Part shown: piece by piece, positions 1-53,025 of the stretch
Numbering within the stretch: position 1 is the stretch's first letter
Layout: each line of letters begins with the position of its first letter
Assembly: GCF_040412425.1 (NCBI RefSeq)
Contig: NC_089756.1
Span: 4,489,998 to 4,553,997, forward strand
DNA length: 64,000 bases
Source: Macrobrachium rosenbergii
Taxonomy: Eukaryota > Arthropoda > Malacostraca > Decapoda > Palaemonidae
Direction: 5' to 3'
Position numbers and translations under genes: made by a program
Notes under the pieces: model-generated
What the model was told of the DNA's origin: nothing
The model's input: the letters and a program-made list of their open reading frames with translations, nothing else
Database searches by the model: none

Positions 1-796
1 TTTGCATGTTTTTTGACATGCAGCAATCATTTTCACATTTCTGGACTTTGCTCCCGAACCTTCAGTGGTAGAAACAAATGCCCTTGGGACGTTCTTCTGT
101 TTTGGGCTTGTATTTGGGTTTGTTTTTCCACCTGGAGCTCTGTTAACAGTGTATGGGGATGGTGGGGCCCTCTGGATCACTGTCTGTCTCTGTGTCGGTC
201 TGCTGCTGTGGGGCAGCTGCTGCTATGGGTGGTTGTGTAGGCTCCGTTGACTTGTGGGCTAGGTGGATGGCGTTAACTTTCTTCAGGAAACCGTCAAGGT
301 CCATGGTTGATGCATTGGGGATGGACCTGACTCTTTGGCAGGGTAATTTTGTGAGTAGGACCTCTCTCACAAGGTCCAACTTAGTCTTTGGGTGGCCATT
401 TGTGGTGGGGATTATAACTAGCCGCTGCAGTTGCTTGTAGACATGCAACAGCTGCTGGTCTCCTTTTGCTGCCCCTACATTGTCTAGGAATTTCCTAGCT
501 CTGAGTGCAGGCAGCATGCTGAAGGATGACCTTAGTTGGGCTTTCAGTGTTTCGTAGGTGACGATTGTCTTGGTTGGCGAGCCATTGTGCGATCTGCTCA
601 AAGATGTCATCTGGCAGGAACTTGAGGATGGCGTCAGCTTTGCCGGTTGAAGAGGGATATTCTTAGACCTGAAGATGGTCTCTGCTCTGAAGAACCAGGC
701 CTCTTGGTTGTGGGTTGTGAAGGGCGGTAGGCAGATGCTTACTGGTGCAGCGTTGTTGCTGGATGGGCTGGTTCTGGCAGTGGCGTTGTCGGTCAT
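1..796 (-). pseudogene. Ty3/gypsy (CsRn1-like) gag pseudogene, 3' end cut by window edge
   Basis: The reading frame starts at the ATG at 796-794, directly after a primer-binding site, and runs leftwards. It encodes a retrotransposon Gag: a Pro/Ser-rich start, a capsid-like block (LPPFTTHNQEAWFFRAETIF near the start), then LIREVLL-type residues ('KLDLVREVLLTKLP') typical of this Gag group. Near 20-80 the same frame carries a C-x2-H-x9-C-x3-C finger (CFYH...KCENDC) like the CHCC finger known for CsRn1-clade Gag. The copy is dead. There is an in-frame stop at 145-143, a second stop inside the finger, and a stretch around 560-650 where the expected protein ('KADAILKFLPDD') reads in another frame, so two compensating indels are present. 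Pol, if it exists, lies outside the window. Clade assignment is from motif recognition, not a search. Confidence 0.75.
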
Positions 797-798
797 CT

Positions 799-810
799 TC
801 GGGGTCACCA
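799..810 (-). other. Retrotransposon primer-binding site, tRNA-Trp type
   Basis: On the minus strand these 12 bases read TGGTGACCCCGA, matching the complement of the 3' end of eukaryotic tRNA-Trp. CsRn1-like Ty3/gypsy elements are known to use tRNA-Trp. The site lies two bases upstream of the gag ATG. The same 12 bases recur in the miniature LTR element at 47038-47049. Confidence 0.7.
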
Positions 811-1245
811 GTATAATGAGGCAGTGTGTAAGAGGCAGGTTCAAGGTATTCTAATTTATTGACATAACCTCTGACAGGTCAAGAACTCTTGTGAATGAAA
901 AAGTAGCATTTATTATTAGAGGAAAACAGAGGGATGTCTATATACAGTCAGATGTGTTTTCCTCCACCTGAAGAATGGTTAACAATTCTATATACAAATT
1001 AAGAAGAGATTTCAAATACATATGTTTAGAAAGGTTGCAGTGCCTTACATAAATTAATAATTACAGTTCTGAAAAGGACATGAAGCATCTTCTGAAAAAT
1101 GCATAAAAGATCATTTGAATCAGGAAGGCTGGATATGTGTTTCCTGAGTCTTGGTACATCATGTAAATTGTTGTTTTGAAGCGAGGATACCCTGAGGGTC
1201 CTGGCGACAGCTCTGGGCTTCACAGGACAAATCCATAAAAAGGGC
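811..1245 (-). repeat. Probable remnant of 5' LTR/leader of the gag element; outer edge unresolved
   Basis: This sequence is immediately upstream of the primer-binding site on the minus strand, where the 5' LTR must lie. On that strand it contains AATAAA-type motifs (near 858 and 912). A clear TG...CA boundary or target duplication could not be identified, and the second LTR is outside the window. No host coding sequence is visible here. Confidence 0.35.
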
Positions 1246-34100
<32,855 letters not shown>

Positions 34101-34825
34101 ACTTGTGTAAATACATTATAAGAGAACTTTGTAAATATAGGTATTAATTTTGTACAAACATTTCTTTCATTCTATGATCTTCTGTCATTTGGAATCCCTT
34201 ATACCATATTATTTACTCCTGGTTCGTAAACCAGTGAGGGCTGCCTTACTTTCCATCCTTTCCTCTTCTTTATCACCTGTGAATCTCCCATTCATGGCTT
34301 TGTAACTTCCTTAACTTTGTCTTATTCCAGTTTTCATCCCTGATTTTAAGGACAAAATTTTCAGGGCAGCTCTATGAAAGTCTTAGAAATGTGACTTGAT
34401 TGTCTGCTTACAGGGCTGTATTTTGCTCCAGTTATGCATAGAAAAACAAAGCTGTCCAAGAAGCTTATTCCCAACACTCCAGTTTTGATTTTAGGTTTGA
34501 AATTTCTCTTGTGTTTTGCTGTGTGCAGAAAATATGTAACTTGCCTTATTATTATTATAAAAATGTTAGATTTTTCTAACAATGCTACTTTTATCTTGGA
34601 TCACTACTCTGGTAATTTCTATGCTGTTATCTGGCCCTCTTAAAATTCTTTTTAATTACATGTCCTCAGATATCAGCAATGATTCTTACAGTGAATGCTG
34701 TTGTTTTTTCAACACATGGCTGAAGTGTTAGGTAGGTGGTTTTACAGAAAATTCATTGCTCTCAACTCAAGTTATGGGTGCGAAGGAGATGATAAAAATA
34801 TTTTGTGCTGGTTTGGAGTCTGCCA
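34101..34825 (+). other. Probable mof 3' UTR, proximal part
   Basis: Sequence directly after the stop codon with no AATAAA signal before the TTAA-type element that follows. Open frames here are short and unconvincing. Confidence 0.5.
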
Positions 34826-34829
34826 TTAA

Positions 34830-36277
34830 CCCTTAAACGCCGACTGGACGTTTCGTAAGTCGACTAAAATTGTCTGTCGGGTGACGAGTGGACGTACCGT
34901 ACGTCGACTACAAAAAATTTCAACCTTCAGTCAAATTTGACTCGACCGAAATGGTCGAAAAACGCAATTGTAAGCTAAAACTCTTACATTCTAGTAATAT
35001 TGAATCATTTACCTTCATTTTGCAACAAATTGGAAGTCTCTAGCACAATATTTCGATTTAAGGTGAATTTTTGAAAAAAACTTTTTCCTTACATCCGCGC
35101 GGTAACTTGGCCGAAAATTTCAGAAATTCTTTCGTCGTTTTGTCGTAATTTTTGCACCGTTTTATATTAGCCGTTACATAAAGTTTTATATATAAAAATG
35201 TGTGCAATTTCATGTAAAATATAGCAAAAAACAACCCATGGTTGTAGCTTTTATCAGTTTGGAAATATTTTCATATAAATCACGATAAGTGCCAAAATTT
35301 CAACCTTCGGTCAACTTTGACTCGACCGAAATGGTCGAAAAATGCAATTGTAAGCTAAAACTCTTACATTCTAGTAATTTTCATTCATTTACCTTCATTT
35401 TGCAACAAACGAGAAGTGTCTAGCACAATATTTCGATTTATGGTGAATTTTTGAAAAAAACTTTTTCCTTACGTCCGCGCGGTAACTCTGCCGAAAATCT
35501 TAGAAATTCTTTCGTCACTTTGTCGTAATGTTTGCACCGTTTTTCTAATAGCCGTTACATAAAGTTTTATATGTGAAAATGTGCGCAATTTCATGTAGAA
35601 TACAACAAAAAAAAACTCATGGTTGTAGCTTTTATCAGTTTTGAAATATTTTCATATAAATCACGATAAATAGACAAAATTCGACCTTCAGTCAACTTTA
35701 ACTTGACCGAAATGGTAAAAAACTGCAGTTGTAAGCTAAAACACTTACAATCTAGTAATATTCAATCAATTACCTTCATTTTGCAACAAACGGAAAGTCT
35801 CTAACACAATATTTCAATTTCTGGTGAATTTAAAAAAAAAACTTTTTTTTTTTTACGTCCGCTCGTTACGGATTCATGCATCATTTTATGATATTTTCTC
35901 TGTGTTGCTTTGATCATTTTACAATTTGTTATATACCAAAATCATTGCAATTTAGTGTACAATACAAAGAAAAAAATAACTCATTAGCTTTAACCGTTTT
36001 GCTCAAAGTGCGTTTTGTATACAATTATGAAATTTTTTTATGTGCTGTTATATATCTCAATATTTATATATGATAATGATATTTTTCTTCATTTCTGATG
36101 GTTGCATACTAAACTTCAGGCAATGACAAAAAAGGGAGCCAAAAATGAACTCGTAATCTTTAAAACTAAGCGTGCTGTGATTTTTTGAAAAAAACTTTTT
36201 TCCGCTTCGGCTCTAACTCCCGAACGCCGCCGGCATACGACAGACACTTTTGTAAATAGAGGCTCGGTGTTTAAGGG
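34830..36277. mobile_element. TTAA-type (piggyBac-like) non-autonomous element, copy 2
   Basis: Left end CCCTTAAACGCCGA and right end TCGGTGTTTAAGGG are inverted repeats (13 of 14 match), flanked by perfect TTAA at 34826-34829 and 36278-36281. The interior matches copy 1 at 15097-16893, with two to three tandem units of about 380 bp. It has no transposase. It lies about 730 bases after the mof stop codon. Confidence 0.85.
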
Positions 36278-36281
36278 TTAA

Positions 36282-43754
<7,473 letters not shown>

Positions 43755-43960
43755 CTAGAAGAGTTTTGTGAGAACCACAAGCATAACGGCCAGACCCATT
43801 GAGGCCACCACAGTGTTTGCAGGGTTGCAACCGTCGCCCTCGCAGTGGCAATAGGTGACCATGATATCCTTGGTACCAGTCCTTGTGTAACATTCTCCAA
43901 CTGGGTATTTGGCGTCATCGATCCAACCACATCCACGGACTGTTCGAGTCTTTCCTTGAA
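43755..43960 (-). CDS. Ly6 protein, C-terminal exon
   Basis: Begins after TTCCAAACAG, completes a split isoleucine codon, encodes QGKTRTVRGCGW through the hydrophobic tail, and ends with TAG at 43757-43755. It holds five cysteines and the GPI-type tail. Confidence 0.88.
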
Positions 43961-44316
43961 CTGTTTGGAAGAAATGATTCATTAAACATTATATAGGCCT
44001 ACTGGCATAGTTCCATACTGAATGTCAAATGATTCATTAAATGTCATATAGGCTTACTGGCATAGTTCCATACAGAATATAAAAAACAAGAATGCAATGG
44101 TATAGTTGCATACAGTATAAAAAACGGTAGTGAAATAAAAGTCAACCAACTTACTGTGTTGTACGATTTTTCTGCAGTACAAAGCTTCCAAACCAGGCAA
44201 GTGGTCTCTTTTAAGCTGACTGCAATCTACCTGGTCTAAAGTGTGCCTGTCGAAATCATGCTCTCCGCATCGGGGGTCAATTGCACTGTTGCACTGCCAG
44301 CATAGTACACTTTCAC
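43755..44316 (-). CDS. Ly6/uPAR-type three-finger protein with GPI-anchor-like tail (partial)
   Basis: Two minus-strand exons, 44316-44155 and 43960-43755, join across a GT-AG intron (donor GTAAGT, acceptor CAAACAG). The product is one Ly6 domain: VLCWQCNSAIDPRC, CSQ, ALYCRKIVQH, TVRGCGWIDD, GECYTRTGTKDI, TYCHCEGDGCN. Ten cysteines and the closing C-N pair fit the three-finger fold of arthropod Ly6 proteins, which are GPI-anchored cell-surface or septate-junction proteins. After the domain comes a short polar stretch and the hydrophobic end MGLAVMLVVLTKLF, as expected for a GPI signal. The first exon, with the signal peptide, must lie at higher coordinates and was not identified. The gene converges on mof. 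Which arthropod Ly6 subgroup it belongs to is not determined. Confidence 0.88.
44155..44316 (-). CDS. Ly6 protein, N-terminal domain exon
   Basis: Begins after TCTTTCGCAG with two bases of a split codon, encodes ESVLCWQCNS through YCRKIVQH, and ends before GTAAGT. It holds the first five cysteines. Confidence 0.88.
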
Positions 44317-44612
44317 CTGCGAAAGACACGGCAGTATTATGCAATATTCTCGTTTAAGAGTAAATTAGTATATTGACTGGGTTTCAAATGGTAATTTGCT
44401 AGTACGTGATGTCAAAGTTGGGCAAGAACTTTCCAGGGCAAGTGCCATTGAAAATATACAGAAATTTTAACAAAATTAAATAATTACTTGATGGTTGCTT
44501 TACATGACTTCTTTAAATTGCAGTTGTTTGTTGAAAAACATTTGAGTGTTGCTCTCATTGTAGATTATCTCTGAATGTGTTAAGATGTAGACAGTCTCTG
44601 CTCCCATCTATC

Positions 44613-44615
<3 letters not shown>
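44317..44615. other. Upstream Ly6 intron, no feature seen
   Basis: Intron on the minus strand; no gene or repeat recognised. Confidence 0.5.
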
Positions 44616-46609
<1,994 letters not shown>

Positions 46610-46613
46610 AATG

Positions 46614-47036
46614 TGTAAAGTCACCAATTCGGCGCCAGGATAGTGTTTCGGCGGCGCCATTAATTAAGTCTCCGCTGAGCTTGTTTTCTTTGGTGACTTC
46701 CCGTTTTCTTCAAGCTCAATTAGTCACGCCTAAAACGTGCCAGGTCACGCATTTTAATCATTTTTACTTTATGGTATTTATACGAATGTCACACATTGTG
46801 TATCACATGTTTCTTCATTCACAGGCATCAAGACTGTATCTATATTGTAACTCTGTATATTTCGTATTGTAATTCGTACTCGTTCACTGCATATTATTGT
46901 TTATTGTTTCGACCTCAGGTCACAGTCAATTCCATTGTCTCTCACGGCCCGGCGTCAGTCGGCTGCAATATAAGCCGCCTGGATCTGTAATAAAGCAGCA
47001 GTAACCTTTACCTGCTCGTTTCTTTGACACCTTACA
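46614..47036 (+). repeat. TRIM-like element, left LTR
   Basis: Contains a TATAAG motif near 46969 and AATAAA near 46989, the usual LTR promoter and polyadenylation elements. Flanked outside by AATG. Confidence 0.92.
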
Positions 47037-47037
47037 G

Positions 47038-47049
47038 TGGTGACCCCGA
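47038..47049 (+). other. Primer-binding site, tRNA-Trp type
   Basis: TGGTGACCCCGA one base after the left LTR, complementary to the tRNA-Trp 3' end. Confidence 0.8.
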
Positions 47050-47202
47050 GTATCCCGAGCCATTAAGCGGACTCACACGGCGACTCAGTCTTGGCTCCAG
47101 GATTTCTCCAAAAACGCTCTTAGCGGCCTAAACACGGCGCTGTAACCAGCGTTTGAGCGTGCTGACTCTCGTCGGCGTACCCCACCAGCGTCACTCAGTA
47201 TT

Positions 47203-47626
47203 TGTAAAGTCACCAATTCGGCGCCAGGATAGTGTTTCGGCAGCGCCATTAATTAAGTCTCCGCTGAGCTTGTTTTCTTTGGTGACTTCCGTTTTCTTCA
47301 AGCTCAATTAGTCACGCCTAAAACGTGCCAGGTCACGCATTTTAATCATTTTTACTTTATGGTATTTATATGAATGTCACACATTGTGTATCACATGTTT
47401 CTTCATTCACAGGCATCAAGACTGTATCTATATTGTAACTCTGTATATTTCGTATTGTAATTCGTACTACGTTCACTGCATATTATTGTTTATTGTTTCG
47501 ACCTCAGGTCACAGTCAATTCCATTGTCTCTCACGGCCCGGCGTCAGTCGGCCGCAAATATAAGCCGCCTGGATCTGTAATAAAGCAGCAGTAACCTTTA
47601 CCTGCTCGTTTCTTTGACACCTTACA
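47203..47626 (+). repeat. TRIM-like element, right LTR
   Basis: Direct repeat of the left LTR with a few substitutions and single-base indels; followed by AATG. Confidence 0.92.
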
Positions 47627-48789
47627 AATGTTTCTTAGTAGGTGGATACGTGGTGTAAACAAATTATTCCTAGTGGATTCCTTCCACAACTGTTAGAACT
47701 GGTTCCCTGTTACAAGGGAGAAATATAGCATTTCAAATGAAAACAAGGGGAGCTACATTCCTTTCCCATTTCATATTGTCGTACAGTAAGTTCCAAAAGT
47801 GAAGCTACAAATTTCAGAGGATTTCGTTCGAAATTCACTAACTGGCAACTACAACACGTAGCTGAAAAACTTATTTTTTTCTACATTGAAAGCTCTATCA
47901 ACTAAAATAAAGCTAACATATGATGGACAAATATAAAATCTATGATATTTATACACAATCATAAGAAAAAATTACGGTAATAATAATTATTTCAAAGTAC
48001 AGTAATTACTTCAAGCTATAGAAACGAAACAATTTGAAATTTTTGTTCAACACAGAATTACCAACATTACCTTTGCATATTTCGAGTAATGTGGAAACAA
48101 AAGGAAACAAATATTTAATATCATAATGTATTATCAGTTATTTTAGCGAAGATGCATAAAACCATGCAAGTGTCACTAGAATATAAAAGGAAAATCTCCG
48201 TAACATAAAACATAATCAACCATGAATGCACCTAGATTCAACTGTGAAGTTGGGTCTGGTTGGTAGTTCTGATTTTTTATAGCATCCGACCATTCAGACT
48301 CAACTTCAGCTTTGGCTTCGGTTTCGACCCACGACACAAATGTAACATTATCTACCAAACCTACGAATCACCAGCCGCGTCCTACTAGGGTTGGGGGGGG
48401 GGACTTTGCCCCAATACCCCCATTGCCAGCCAGTAATATTGAATAAACAGGTAAATCAGTTCCCTCCTTCATTATGTTCGCAATAACTGACAGAAAGTAA
48501 CCACTACTGAAAGGGTAAACTGGATTGCTAACAGGTTTTCCGTTACAAATACAGAGGGCTTCTCCAAATAATAAAAGTGTTCTCAAATCATTCAAGTCTA
48601 AAGGCGGCCATACACGTACGAGACTGGCGCGCTGATTTCGTAGCGATTGGCGCGAACCGGTCAGTCTTTAACGTGTATGGGGGCTATTGATGCCAGTCCT
48701 GTCGGGACTGACCTGTCCCGTCATCATTTCAGCATGTTGAACTGACTGACGCGTCTTGCACGGGCCAGCTCCTTTTTACATGCTTTTAT

Positions 48790-49530
48790 TTAACATGACT
48801 CCCCTCTTCCATCCCCTTCCTCCTCCCCTCGCCCACCCCCTCCCCCAGCACACGATCAAGTGTTAATTTAGCTGTGGCCTTCCCCCTCCCATCCCCTTCC
48901 CCAGCCATCCCCCTTCCCCTTCCCCTTCCCCTTCCAAAGCACATGATCAAGTGTTAATTTAGCTGTGTCCTCACCCTCCCTTTCCCTCTTCCATCCCCCT
49001 TCCCGTTCCCTCCCCTTCCCTCTCCCCCTTCTGGAGTATACTATCAAGTGTTATTTTAGCTGTGTCCTCCCCCTCCCCATTCCTCTTCCATCCCCCTCTC
49101 CCTTCCGGAGTATACTTTACTATCAAGTGTTAATTTAGCTGTGTCCTCCCCCCCTCCCATGCACCTCTCTCTCCCCCTTCTGGAGTATGTGATCAAATGT
49201 TAATTTAGCTGCATCCTCCTCTCCCCTTCCCTCCCCTCCCCAAGCACACGATCAAGGTTAATTTAGCTATCCTCCCCTCCCCTTCCCTCTTCCATCCACC
49301 ATCCTCTCACTTCCCACCAGCCCCTTTCCCGCCCCCTTCCTCCTCCTCCACCCCCTCCCCTTCCCATTTTCCTCCCCTCGCCTCCTATCCCCTCTCCTTC
49401 CATCTTCCCTCCCCCTCCACTTCCCCCTTCCCTCTTCCATCCCCCTCCCTTTTCCCTTCTTCATCCCCTCCCATTTCCTCTTCCCCTCACCTTCCTACTC
49501 TCCTCACCCTTCCCTCCTCCTCCCTTGTAA
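48790..49530. repeat. Pyrimidine-rich minisatellite
   Basis: CCTTCCCC-rich DNA in which ATCAAGTGTTAATTTAGCTG recurs about every 60-100 bases (near 48857, 48946, 49040, 49120, 49190, 49250), then pure C/T sequence to 49530. Confidence 0.9.
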
Positions 49531-49617
49531 ACAGATATCAATTTCGTTAACTGCAGTTATAACATCGGTTACAATTTCTGTCAAAACTAAAAAGTACGAA
49601 ATAAAAAAAAAAATTAT

Positions 49618-49872
49618 TAAAATGCACTATAAAGTAAGCATTAATTTTTTGAGACACCAGGATTTTCTTACAATTAATCATGTCTAACAAAAATATAAGC
49701 ATGGGCGCCAAACCTGGAAGGAAATGCTACAGGAAGAGAAATAATTTTTTTTATTTATTGTAGCATTTCCTTACATGTTTGGGACCCACGCTTTTATTTT
49801 TGTAGACACGATTAAATATAAGAAAATCCTGGTGTGTCTCAAAAAATATTACTTTTTATGCATTTTAATAAA
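49618..49872. repeat. Foldback with arms of about 114 bp
   Basis: Arms 49618-49731 and 49759-49872 are imperfect reverse complements (for example GGAAATGCTACA with TGTAGCATTTCC, and ACACCAGGATTTTCTTA with TAAGAAAATCCTGGTGT). Confidence 0.8.
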
Positions 49873-50504
49873 AGCGTGTTTAAATTTTAAAAAAATTTTT
49901 ATTAAGACCTAGGCTGATGGATAAAAATAAAATAACTTTTTTCAATATAAAATTTAATTCCTAACTTGTTCAGTGATACAGACATATAAATATGTACGTC
50001 TAAGGCTCATTGTGCATATCTGTACATCTGCATTTGCCTCCATTTTGATATATATGTGAAATATCTCACTACACTGTACGCTAACAAACCCATCTGAAAT
50101 ACAGTAGCCTACAATAAAATGTCACTGAGTATATACTAGAAAAAGGTGAAATAATTTCAATAATTTCTTTTCTCTTTCTCAGCCATGACTTCCTTCACCC
50201 ATACTTTATGCTTTTTCTTGCAAATTTCATGTTCGTATTCTCATTATTGCATTAATCTTCCTTTGCTTGGTGCCATGCTTTAACACGACCTAAATCAAAG
50301 AGTGGAAACTCACTATGAAGACACTACAGGACTGCCCTCTCGAAATATGCGTAGAGCTAGTCATCTGCGTGTGTGGGCAATACCCAAGAGGACTGGAGCG
50401 TGCGCTAGTCCCGGCAGGACAAACCCGATGCCAGTCGCGTACGTGTATGGCCAGCTTAAGATCCACCAAGGTTGACCGAAAACAACTGAAAATTCATCTC
50501 ACTG

Positions 50505-50845
50505 ACTTCCTCACTTCCTCTGCCTTGGCTTAGGCCTAGACTTCCTCACTTCCCTGGACTTGACTTTGGCATAGACTTCCTCACTTCCCCTGACTTGACT
50601 TAAGCCTAGACTTCCTTACTTCCCCTGGCTTGGCTTAGGTCTAGACTTCCTCACTTTCCCTGCCTTGGCTTAGACCTAGACGTCGTCATTTCCCCTGACT
50701 TGTCTTAAGCCTAGACTTCCTCACTTCCCTTGACTTGACTTAGGCCTAGACTTCCTCACTTTCCTGACTTGAGTTAGACCTAGACTTCCTCACTTCCCCT
50801 GACTTAACTTAGGCCTAGACTTCCTCATTTCCCCTGACTTGATAA
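50505..50845. repeat. Minisatellite, about 35-bp unit, about ten copies
   Basis: Units of CTTCCTCACTTCCCCTGACT followed by TGACTTAGGCCTAGA, with small variations. Confidence 0.93.
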
Positions 50846-52182
50846 TGAAACCTAATTAATGGAAAATCATGTTTACAGCCATTTAGATATCCAAACAACT
50901 CAGTTTATTAAATAACAAGCTGGAAAATATATTTCCTTGATTACTGAAATAGGCCTAACCATGTAGCCAATGCTAAATGCACATATAACTTGGATTTCTT
51001 TTTTTTCCACACCAACTAGTCTTATTTATACTTCATTCAATCAGATGCTAAACTTCTTTGTGCTTTATCAAAAGAAATCATAATAACTTTCGATATGACG
51101 CTATAAAATTAGAAAGTTAATTTACAAATCACATTAGGCTAATGCTTATGCCCTCGGTTCCTCCTGCCACTCAATGGTGAACACTCGATATCACACATTG
51201 ACAGCCGCAGATGTTTCTATGGGGAAATTCTTTTTTTTGGGGGGGTAATTTTTTTTCTTTTAATAAACAATTATTGAACTAACACTGACCATTCACTGGG
51301 GAAACACCTTCTGTGGTTCTACAGTTAATCACTGATACTTATTATCAGACAAAGATGATGACAATAATTGGAATAAAATATACTAACTGTCAACCTACAA
51401 GTTTCTAAAGAAGTACGATCAATTTTGAAATTTGTAGCTTCACTTTTGGAACTTACTGTACACCAGCCTCACTTGAAGCCCTTGACCACACTTCAGCGTG
51501 GCCAGAGAGAGATGCCAGAGATTGCCATTTGACCAAGTTATCAGACAAAAACCGCAAATGGCAACACTTGTACACGTCTCGAACAGTGCGATTATTGAGC
51601 TTATGTAACCACACACTTAGTTATATTTTCACACTTATGTACGCACACTCAAACACAGACAATCTCAATTTCGAGTGGTTTATTTAATGTCTTGATAAGA
51701 CGGAAACCAATTCGTTTTTCTAGTCCACCAATTACGAAGGGTATTGCCATTAATTTGAAAGAAGGATTTCCATCATTACGGTATGCCGAACCAAAACATG
51801 CAGTAGTGTATTATGTAACCAGCCTGAGCATCAGCCAGAGTTGTGACAGCTTTTTGTGAACAATTAAAGGCTCTCCGCATTTGCATTACATTTTTCACCA
51901 AATTAGAGAACCCAGTGCAGGGGTTAAGTTTACTTTTTTTTTAATAAAAAAAAGTATTCGAATACAGCCACGTTGGACTTGGTCTACGATAAACCTGGTT
52001 GATGGGACCATGATGATGAACTGCATTCCAATTTCAGGCAAGTCCTTGTGTTGTGTGTATGTGAAAATCTTAATATATTCACTCATACAAACTTAACCTA
52101 ACCAAGCACTCGTAAATAGTATGTTTTCAGAGACTATTATTGTAGATTATAATACTATATATGCATAGGCCATGAACTCTAG
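50846..52182. other. Non-coding; no feature beyond the mariner right end
   Basis: AT-rich sequence. A G-tract lies at 51238-51246. No gene recognised. Confidence 0.5.
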
Positions 52183-53025
52183 CAGGGCCGGCTCTAGTTC
52201 ATTTGGTGCCCTAGGGGAGACTGGACTTTGGCAACCCGCCCTAAAAAAAAATGCAGCATGTACACATTTATTATTTATATATTTTAAATGCAACACTGCA
52301 ACAACAACAACCTGTAGAAAAAATACAAACCATTTTAATATATTAACAATATAATAAGCAACACCTCCAGGTGTAGTGCAAATGTTCTGGAAAAAAGATG
52401 CAAAATCCAAAAGCAATGTAAAACAGTGCATTCAAAGGTAAAAATCAAACATAAAGTTTCAGAGCAAGGAAATATTGCGCTTTCTTTAAACCAATGAACA
52501 CAATGTGCAAACAAGTCACTCTTAAACGATAAATAGCACAAACATCTCCAATGGTCTTTAAAACTTAACACGTCTGGACTTCGTAGCAGCAGAGGCATCT
52601 ATGGTTTCTTCAACTGAAATTTGTTTTAAACACTTTCTGATTAATATTTATTAATGCCATTACACTGAGGCGTTCCTGAGATACTGTGGATCTCAAGTTT
52701 TATTCAGCTTGAGTTTGGAGAAGCTTCTGTTAGCAGATGATACAGCAATTCTCAGTGCTATCCACATATTGGGTATACGCCCTTCAGATTTTTCCCCTCC
52801 GGAAAAACCAAAAGTTCTAGTGTTGTCATCTTGTCAAGTATCAAGAAAACGTATTTAAGAGAAAACGTGTCAAGTAGCTTAAGTGTGTAGGGTGTGCATC
52901 AACTTTACTGTATTATACATATCTTTTTATTTATTTATTTTTTAATGTTTATTTTTTTATCTGTAATTCGCCGACCCCTCTGTAATTTGGCCTAGGCAGC
53001 CGCCTGTGTGGCTTATGCACTCAAG
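52183..53025 (-). mobile_element. hAT-type element remnant
   Basis: The end CAGGGCCGGCTCTAG at 52183 with GGTGCCCTAGGGGAGAC is typical of hAT terminal and subterminal sequence. The other end (CCTAGGCAGCCGCCTGTGTG near 52990) is degenerate. A transposase C-terminal fragment lies inside on the minus strand. No eight-base target duplication could be confirmed. Confidence 0.6.
52610..52773 (-). pseudogene. hAT transposase C-terminal dimerisation fragment
   Basis: The minus strand encodes NMWIALRIAVSSANRSFSKL and KLNKT, then after a one-base shift RSTVSQERLSVMALINI to a stop at 52612-52610. The order 'RSFSKLK ... LRS ... SQERLS ... AL.I' is the conserved hAT C-terminal (dimerisation) signature. 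Only this end remains. Confidence 0.8.

Larger units (their letters stand above)
46614..47626 (+). mobile_element. Miniature LTR retrotransposon (TRIM-like) with AATG target duplication
   Basis: Two direct repeats, 46614-47036 and 47203-47626, each start TGTAAAGTCACC and end CACCTTACA. They differ at about six positions over 424 bases. The flanks are AATG at 46610-46613 and 47627-47630. The internal part is only 166 bases, starting with a tRNA-Trp primer site and encoding nothing. The four-base duplication and the tRNA-Trp site suggest a CsRn1-like Ty3/gypsy parent. A purine tract before the second LTR is not seen. Confidence 0.93.
48601..50458. mobile_element. Inverted-repeat DNA element nested in the mariner-like element
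   Basis: The left end has GGCCATACACGTACGAGACTG (from 48605, quoted to 20 bases: GGCCATACACGTACGAGACT); the right end has its complement near 50434-50453. The target duplication is unresolved (CTAA on one side, TTAA on the other). The interior holds a pyrimidine-rich minisatellite and a foldback but no transposase. Confidence 0.65.
47784..51458. mobile_element. Mariner-like (TA-flanked) element with 33-bp perfect ends, internally invaded
   Basis: The left end CAGTAAGTTCCAAAAGTGAA continues identically to the inverted right end for 33 bases. TA flanks lie at 47782-47783 and 51459-51460. CAGT ends and a TA duplication are typical of the Tc1/mariner/pogo group. The interior is mostly a second inverted-repeat element (48601-50458), minisatellites and AT-rich sequence. 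No complete transposase was recognised, though the minus frames at 48176-48595 are unexplained and could be remnants. Confidence 0.75.

Noticed and set aside
153..440. Plus-strand open frame over the gag region
   Set aside because: Antisense shadow of the minus-strand gag, which has the primer site and family motifs.
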